In this document: positions 7,360 to 11,419 of the stretch, in pieces
Numbering within the stretch: position 1 is the first letter of the stretch
Layout: every line of letters starts with the position of its first letter
Assembly (NCBI GenBank): GCA_002729015.1
Contig: PBVO01000094.1
Span: 138,221-149,639 of the forward strand
From: Candidatus Poribacteria bacterium
GTDB taxonomy: Bacteria; Poribacteria; WGA-4E; UBA9662
Reading direction: 5' to 3'
DNA: 11,419 nucleotides
The notes under the pieces: generated by a model
Database searches by the model: none
Told to the model about the DNA's origin: nothing
The model's input: only the letters and a program-made list of their open reading frames with translations
Translations under genes and position numbers: made by a program

Positions 7360-7795
7360 CTGCGTCGTAAGAATCTCCACCCTCTTTCCCATCTTTTCCA
7401 TAAGAGCTTAGATCATAATCGTATCCATAATGATTGCCGGGTGATAAGTAGACGTAAGGGTTTCCCCAAGGATCATTGAAGGTAGCATCCGAGACATATG
7501 GCCCACTCCAATTCTCGACGGAGTCTGCCGTCCGCCAGAGAGATTCTAAACCTTCCTCAGTTGAAGGATAATTACCTACGTCAATTGCATAGTTTTCCAG
7601 TGCAGTCGAAAAGCTTTTAATTTCCAGTTTGGCTTTAGAAACTTTTGCTTTATCAACATTCCCAATAACTCTAGGACCTATTACACTTGCTAACAAACCA
7701 ATGATTACGATTACAATCGTAATTTCAATTAGTGTTACACCTGATTGATTATCATCTTCTGGTGCGACGATTTTATGCCATATTTTTTCTAGCAT
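7328..7795 (-). CDS. gspG: Major pseudopilin GspG
   Basis: A 155-residue protein very close to the canonical major pseudopilin. The prepilin signal is QSG-VTLIEITIVIVIIGLL: Gly19 at -1, Val20 at +1, Glu24 at +5. The conserved turn GNYPSTEEGLESLW lies at 74-87, DPWGNPY at 108-114, and the calcium-binding loop SYGKDGKEGGDSYDADVTNW at 131-150. GspG polymerises into the pseudopilus that pushes substrates through the secretin. Val at +1 is unusual but tolerated. The calcium loop is diagnostic for T2SS rather than type IV pili. The gene has a strong Shine-Dalgarno sequence in the 50-base gap after gspF, fitting a need for high expression. Confidence 0.95.
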   Translation of the reverse strand: MLEKIWHKIVAPEDDNQSGVTLIEITIVIVIIGLLASVIGPRVIGNVDKAKVSKAKLEIKSFSTALENYAIDVGNYPSTEEGLESLWRTADSVENWSGPYVSDATFNDPWGNPYVYLSPGNHYGYDYDLSSYGKDGKEGGDSYDADVTNWVEDEG

Positions 7796-7807
7796 GCTTA
7801 ATTTTTT

Positions 7808-7814
7808 CTCCTTA
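7808..7814 (-). promoter_or_regulatory. Ribosome binding site of gspG
   Basis: TAAGGAG on the minus strand, 12 bases before the gspG ATG. This is the second-strongest Shine-Dalgarno sequence in the operon after that of gspE, although the spacing is long. Confidence 0.55.
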
Positions 7815-7845
7815 AAATTATCGCTTAGTAATAGGAACCGAGGGA

Positions 7846-9132
7846 TTATCCACCAATCATCGAACTCGCTTCGAATATTGGCAAAATCATTGCTACTGCA
7901 ATAAAACCAATGACTAACCCCATAACCAAAATCACTAGTGGTCCTAACGAGCCCGTAACACGTTCTAGCGTTTTTCTGACTTCGACATCGTAATAATCAG
8001 ACAGTTTCCCTAGCATCTGTTCTGGTGAACCTGACTCTTCACCAATGGAGATCATATGTACAACCATATCTGGAAATACACCACTACCATTCAACTCGTA
8101 AGCTAGTGTTGAGCCACCCTCAATTTGTTCGCTCGCTTTGGTTAGTGCATCACTGTAAATTCGGTTGCCGACAGTATCCTTAGCTACGTTCAGCGCAGGT
8201 ACTAGAACTACCCCATTTTCTAAAAGTGTGGCCATTGTTCTAGTGAAACGGACAATAGCAAAATTACTGAATACTTTACCAAAAATCGGCAACCTCAGCT
8301 TTAAGCGGTCAAAAAACAATTCACCATCTGTAGTTTTGGCAAATTGACGCCCTAACAGTATAGAAATGATTCCACCTCCAAGTACAGCCCACCAATAGGA
8401 ACTGGTAAAATCGGCAATCGAAATAAGTACTTGTGTCGCTCCGGGTAGGGAATTACCACCCATAGTTTCGAACATCGCAGTAAATTTTGGCACAACAAAT
8501 ACCATCAGTACCGCGATGGCAGAAACACTCATAGCCATCAGAATCAGTGGATAAAATAAGGCTGATATGACCTCATTGGTCAAGTTACGCTGTCGCTCAG
8601 CAAACTCTGCTAAGCGAGACATAACTTCACCTAGAACTCCACTGGCTTCACCTGCTCGAATCATACTTACGTATAAATCTGAGAATTGTCTAGGGTGTTG
8701 CGAAAGCGCATCAGCCAATGTAGAACCATGCTCTACATCATACTTGATTTGTTCGATGATACGCTGTAGTTGTGGGTTATTAATCTGCGATAGAGTAATA
8801 TCTAGTGAACGAACTAGCGGAATATGCGAATTAACCAAGGTCGCCATTTGATAAGTGAAAAATTCGACTTCTGCAGGCTTAACTTTTTGCACAGTTAGCT
8901 GTGCTAATTGGGATCCCAATGTACTAACAGTAATTGAAGTCTTACTGTCAATGGAACTTGAGGGCGCAGTCTTTTCGGAGCCGTCAGGTGATACCTCAGA
9001 TTGCTCAATCATAGTTGGCCAGTATCCTCTAACTTTTAATTTCGCAACTAGGTCAGCTCTCGAATCGGCCTCTTCCGTGTTGGTAATGCTGGTTCCAGTG
9101 TTGGTTACAGCTTCATATCGAAATCGTGGCAT
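7846..9132 (-). CDS. gspF: Inner-membrane platform protein GspF
   Basis: A 428-residue polytopic protein of the GspF/PilC family, normal length (about 400). The N-terminal part (MPRFRYEAVTNTGTS) is a typical start. Two homologous T2SSF domains follow. The first, at about 90-215, has FFTYQMATLVNSHIPLVRSL and a helical bundle ending in membrane helix 190-214. The second, at about 292-420, has IVRFTRTMATLLENGVVLVP, GEESGSPEQMLGKLSDYYD and a last membrane helix at 396-418. A middle membrane helix lies near 246-262. GspF sits at the centre of the inner-membrane platform and couples GspE to pseudopilus assembly. The gene starts nine bases after the gspE stop with no visible Shine-Dalgarno sequence, so it is likely coupled to gspE translation. 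Confidence 0.95.
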   Translation of the reverse strand: MPRFRYEAVTNTGTSITNTEEADSRADLVAKLKVRGYWPTMIEQSEVSPDGSEKTAPSSSIDSKTSITVSTLGSQLAQLTVQKVKPAEVEFFTYQMATLVNSHIPLVRSLDITLSQINNPQLQRIIEQIKYDVEHGSTLADALSQHPRQFSDLYVSMIRAGEASGVLGEVMSRLAEFAERQRNLTNEVISALFYPLILMAMSVSAIAVLMVFVVPKFTAMFETMGGNSLPGATQVLISIADFTSSYWWAVLGGGIISILLGRQFAKTTDGELFFDRLKLRLPIFGKVFSNFAIVRFTRTMATLLENGVVLVPALNVAKDTVGNRIYSDALTKASEQIEGGSTLAYELNGSGVFPDMVVHMISIGEESGSPEQMLGKLSDYYDVEVRKTLERVTGSLGPLVILVMGLVIGFIAVAMILPIFEASSMIGG

Positions 9133-9141
9133 TACGTTATT

Positions 9142-10779
9142 TTAGGCGGTCGCTCGACTTTGAGTCGGCATTTTGGATACAGAAACTAACACTTCGTCTT
9201 CTGGTGTTAGGCGAGTGATTTCGTCAACGGTTGTCAAGCCGTCGACAATTTTACGCCAACCATCTTGGCGCAAGCTGAACATTCCTTGATCCAAGGCCAA
9301 GCGGCGAAGCTGACTACCAGAAGGGTTGGTCAGTGTTAAATCCCGGACTTCTTCACTAATCGGTAGCACTTCAAATAAACCTAGTCGACCGCTATACCCT
9401 CGATCACGACACTCTCGACAGCCAATGGCTCTCGGTATTCTGAAATCATCCATATCTAGATATCGTTGACGTTCAGCTTGGGAACGAACCATTCGATGAA
9501 TCTCACGCTCGGTTGGTTTATAGTACTCACAACAAGAAGTGCAGACACGCCTCGCTAATCGTTGAGCGATTATACCCTCTAGTGTTGAAGCAACCAAATA
9601 AGGCTCGACATCCATATTAATTAAACGTGTAATAGCTGATGGAGCATCATTAGTATGAAGTGTACTAAAAACCAAATGGCCAGTCAGGGACGCATGAATA
9701 GCCATCTCTGCTGTCTCAAGATCTCGAATTTCACCAACCAGTACGGTGTCGGGATCCTGCCGTAAAATGGAGCGCAAACCTGCGGCAAAAGTAACACCGA
9801 TTTCAGGGTTGACGGGGATTTGGTTAATGCCTTCTAGTTCGTATTCCACCGGATCTTCGACGGTGATGATTTTGACACTTGGTTGGTTGATTTGCTCCAG
9901 ACAAGCGTAGAGAGTTGTTGTTTTCCCATGACCTGTTGGTCCTGTCGCTAAAACAATTCCGTATGGTTTTTGCAAGAATTGTTGAAATAGCTCAAGATTA
10001 TCTTCCATCAATCCCAGTTCCTCTAATCCATAGGAAATCGACTGCTTATCAAGAATCCGCAAAACCACACTCTCGCCGTGAACTGTGGGAACCGTCGAAA
10101 CTCGCAGATCAATTTGACGATTTCCTAAACTACGGATTCGTAACGCGATTTTCCCATCTTGTGGTCTTCTTCGTTCGGCAACATTCATATTAGCCATAAT
10201 TTTAATCACCGATGTAATAGCCCACTGTAATCGCGCTGGAGGTGCTGGCTGTTCTTCCAAAATTCCATCAATTCTGTAACGAATTTTGACTTCGCCTGCA
10301 AATGGTTCAATATGAATATCACTAGCACCAACACGAACGGCGTCAATAATAGTTTGTTCGACTGCGTGAACGACTGTCGGATCCTGAGCTAAGTCTTGCT
10401 CATTGATACCAAAGTCATCGATTGTTTCTCGCTCTATAGTCGAGACCGCACCTACTGGTCCTTGAATGCTTTCATTGAGAATTGCACTTGCCGTTTTGCC
10501 ATAAAAAAGAACAATCATATCCTCAATTTCTGAATCTTCAGCTTGAACGGGCTGAATCTCATAACCAGAGATCAACCTCATTTCATCTACCAGTACAACA
10601 TTGAGTGGATCAATCATTGCGACCGTTAGAACACCATCTATTAAGCTAATGGGAAAGACTTTATTGTCGTAGGCAAAACTCGCTGGGATTTTTTGAATGA
10701 CTTCTTCTTCTGGTGTTATATCTTCTAGAGAAACCTGTTCCGGATTATTTAGGTGATCGAGATAATCTAACGATTGCAA
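9142..10779 (-). CDS. gspE: Type II secretion ATPase GspE
   Basis: A 545-residue hexameric motor ATPase of the GspE/PilB family, cytoplasmic, driving pseudopilus assembly. Residues 10-95 are the N1E domain that binds GspL. The catalytic part has Walker A GPTGHGKT (280-287), the Asp box ITVEDPVEYE (305-314), Walker B with Glu350 (DTVLVGEIRD), and the His box LVFSTLHTNDA (369-379). A tetracysteine zinc motif follows: C413, C416, C454, C457. His284 replaces the Ser common in GPTGSGKT. The start is TTG at 10779, chosen because GGAGG sits exactly six bases upstream; an ATG 13 bases upstream of the TTG is out of frame. It is the first gene of the operon. Confidence 0.95.
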   Translation of the reverse strand: MQSLDYLDHLNNPEQVSLEDITPEEEVIQKIPASFAYDNKVFPISLIDGVLTVAMIDPLNVVLVDEMRLISGYEIQPVQAEDSEIEDMIVLFYGKTASAILNESIQGPVGAVSTIERETIDDFGINEQDLAQDPTVVHAVEQTIIDAVRVGASDIHIEPFAGEVKIRYRIDGILEEQPAPPARLQWAITSVIKIMANMNVAERRRPQDGKIALRIRSLGNRQIDLRVSTVPTVHGESVVLRILDKQSISYGLEELGLMEDNLELFQQFLQKPYGIVLATGPTGHGKTTTLYACLEQINQPSVKIITVEDPVEYELEGINQIPVNPEIGVTFAAGLRSILRQDPDTVLVGEIRDLETAEMAIHASLTGHLVFSTLHTNDAPSAITRLINMDVEPYLVASTLEGIIAQRLARRVCTSCCEYYKPTEREIHRMVRSQAERQRYLDMDDFRIPRAIGCRECRDRGYSGRLGLFEVLPISEEVRDLTLTNPSGSQLRRLALDQGMFSLRQDGWRKIVDGLTTVDEITRLTPEDEVLVSVSKMPTQSRATA

Positions 10780-10785
10780 TTGTTT

Positions 10786-10790
10786 CCTCC
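10786..10790 (-). promoter_or_regulatory. Ribosome binding site of gspE
   Basis: GGAGG on the minus strand, six bases (AAACAA) before TTG 10779. It is the best Shine-Dalgarno sequence in the window and decides the TTG start of gspE. Confidence 0.75.
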
Positions 10791-10822
10791 ATCAAGAGAG
10801 TTCAACCAAAAAATTCAGCAAA

Positions 10823-10838
10823 AGTCTCTTATTAGACT
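10823..10838. repeat. Inverted repeat AGTCT-N6-AGACT in gspE leader
   Basis: Five-base perfect arms with a six-base spacer, about 45 bases upstream of gspE. Further AGTCT/AGACT words occur at 10954, 11044 and 11228. This could be an operator, but short arms like these also arise by chance. Confidence 0.3.
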
Positions 10839-11194
10839 CACTGATATTAATTATGTTCGTACTGAAGCAAAATCACCTATCAAAGCAATTTTCGACCTTT
10901 ACACGGGTATCCATTATGGCCAATCAAATCGGCCCGTTTAGACGCCATCTAATAGTCTAGGTTTAGCATTCACAAATCGGTTGTTGATTTTTGTCAGGTA
11001 TAATTTTGGTAGCTATGAGATGTTAATTGGTTGACCGTCGTATAGACTTTACAAGCCCTCGAGAATATGTAAATCTTTCTCATAATCGATTTCGAAAATC
11101 TAGTAGTAATATATTTCCAAGTTAGCAAATTGATACGAACGGAAAGTCAAACAAGCCGAAGATCGGTATATGTTTTATCGTTCATGATTGAGTC

Positions 11195-11223
11195 CTGTCA
11201 ATGATTCTGTAATTTTTTATACA
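11195..11223 (+). promoter_or_regulatory. Candidate promoter of the sulfatase gene
   Basis: CTGTCA (4 of 6 matches to the -35 consensus), a 17-base spacer, then TATACA (4 of 6 to the -10 consensus). It lies about 100 bases before the sulfatase ATG. The match is weak and made by eye. Confidence 0.2.
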
Positions 11224-11323
11224 GAAAAGACTTTTGAAGTAACAGATTTTTTATCAATTGAATAATTATGACTAGAAAATTTACAAATATCATACCCGCA
11301 AACATCAAATTGGATATCATCAG

Positions 11324-11419
11324 ATGAGCAAACTACCGAACCTTATTTTCATGATGACCGATCACCAAAGAGCAGACAGTATAGGAATGACCCAGCTGGG
11401 GGCCAAGGGGCAACCAATT
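11324..11419 (+). CDS. Sulfatase-family hydrolase, N-terminal fragment (cut by window edge)
   Basis: ATG 11324 opens 32 codons that run off the right edge. The sequence PNLIFMMTDHQRADSIG (residues 5-21) is the characteristic start of type I sulfatases and related alkaline-phosphatase-superfamily enzymes. In these, the Asp (D13) binds the active-site calcium; the next position, often Asp or Gln, is His here. The MTQLGAKGQP that follows would lead into the usual TPNLDRLA stretch. The catalytic Cys/Ser motif that becomes formylglycine lies beyond the window, so true sulfatase activity cannot be confirmed. There is no signal peptide: an in-frame TAG at 11273 and no earlier start codon make ATG 11324 the start. 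It is divergent from the secretion operon and is probably a separate transcription unit. Confidence 0.75.
   Translation, partial: MSKLPNLIFMMTDHQRADSIGMTQLGAKGQPI

Larger units (their letters stand above)
10780..11323. other. Divergent intergenic region between gspE and the sulfatase gene
   Basis: About 544 bases with no convincing gene, AT-rich near the sulfatase. It must carry the promoters of both divergent genes. By eye it contains AGTCT-N6-AGACT (10823-10838), a possible operator in the gspE leader; two direct CAAATCGG copies (10925-10932 and 10973-10980); an 11-base palindrome AAAAG-A-CTTTT (11225-11235); and a lone TATAAT at 10999-11004 without a good -35. For gspE only weak sigma70-like combinations are seen, for example a TTGATA about 90 bases before the start with a poor -10. 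No tRNA, terminator or CRISPR structure was seen. Confidence 0.6.

Noticed and set aside
3844..7795. Type IV pilus or competence operon instead of T2SS
   Set aside because: The HhH units and PilM-like protein suggest it, but the GspG calcium loop, the GspK without Glu5 and the full H-I-J-K set identify a T2SS-type pseudopilus.
10853..10960. Plus-strand 35-codon frame in the divergent intergenic region
   Set aside because: No ribosome binding site, no recognisable motif, and length expected by chance.
1..11419. CRISPR arrays, insertion sequences, tRNA or rRNA genes
   Set aside because: No regular direct repeats with spacers, no transposase frame or terminal repeats, and no RNA gene structure were seen on either strand.

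Overview
The window is almost entirely one minus-strand operon for a type II secretion system (T2SS) or a closely related type IV-pilus-like secretion machine. Read in transcription order (right to left) it runs gspE, gspF, gspG, gspH, gspI, gspJ, gspK, a PilM-PilN-type gspL, gspM, and the first 120 codons of the secretin gspD, cut by the left edge. At the right edge, on the plus strand and divergent from gspE, are the first 32 codons of a sulfatase-family enzyme. About 540 bp without a convincing gene lie between the two start codons and presumably hold both promoters.

The parts fit one envelope-spanning machine. GspE is the cytoplasmic ATPase and GspF the inner-membrane platform. GspG is the major pseudopilin; GspH, I, J and K are minor pseudopilins that would form or prime the tip. 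GspL and GspM form the bitopic platform linking GspE to the periplasm, and GspD is the outer-membrane channel. No gspC and no prepilin peptidase (gspO/pilD) gene is visible. The genes are tightly packed: four junctions overlap (G/H, H/I, I/J, L/M) and the other gaps are 9 to 93 nt. Several starts lack a clear Shine-Dalgarno sequence, which suggests translational coupling.

The core machine is recognisable, but several periplasmic parts are unusual. GspK carries about four tandem ComEA/SAM-like helix-hairpin-helix (HhH) units instead of the usual two-domain insertion. GspM, normally a small PilO-like protein, has grown to 437 residues and contains what looks like a further HhH unit plus a strongly acidic linker. 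GspL is a PilM-type actin-like domain with well-kept nucleotide-binding motifs, fused to a PilN-type part, and ends in a tail of about 125 residues that is very rich in charged residues. The GspE Walker A motif has His where Ser is usual.

Organism: a Gram-negative (diderm) bacterium of moderately low GC. A PilM-like GspL, the secretin gene last, an HhH-rich GspK and a neighbouring sulfatase of the TDHQRADS type would suit a lineage outside the Proteobacteria, such as the Planctomycetes-Verrucomicrobia-Lentisphaerae group or Poribacteria-like bacteria. This is an inference from gene content and not a firm assignment.
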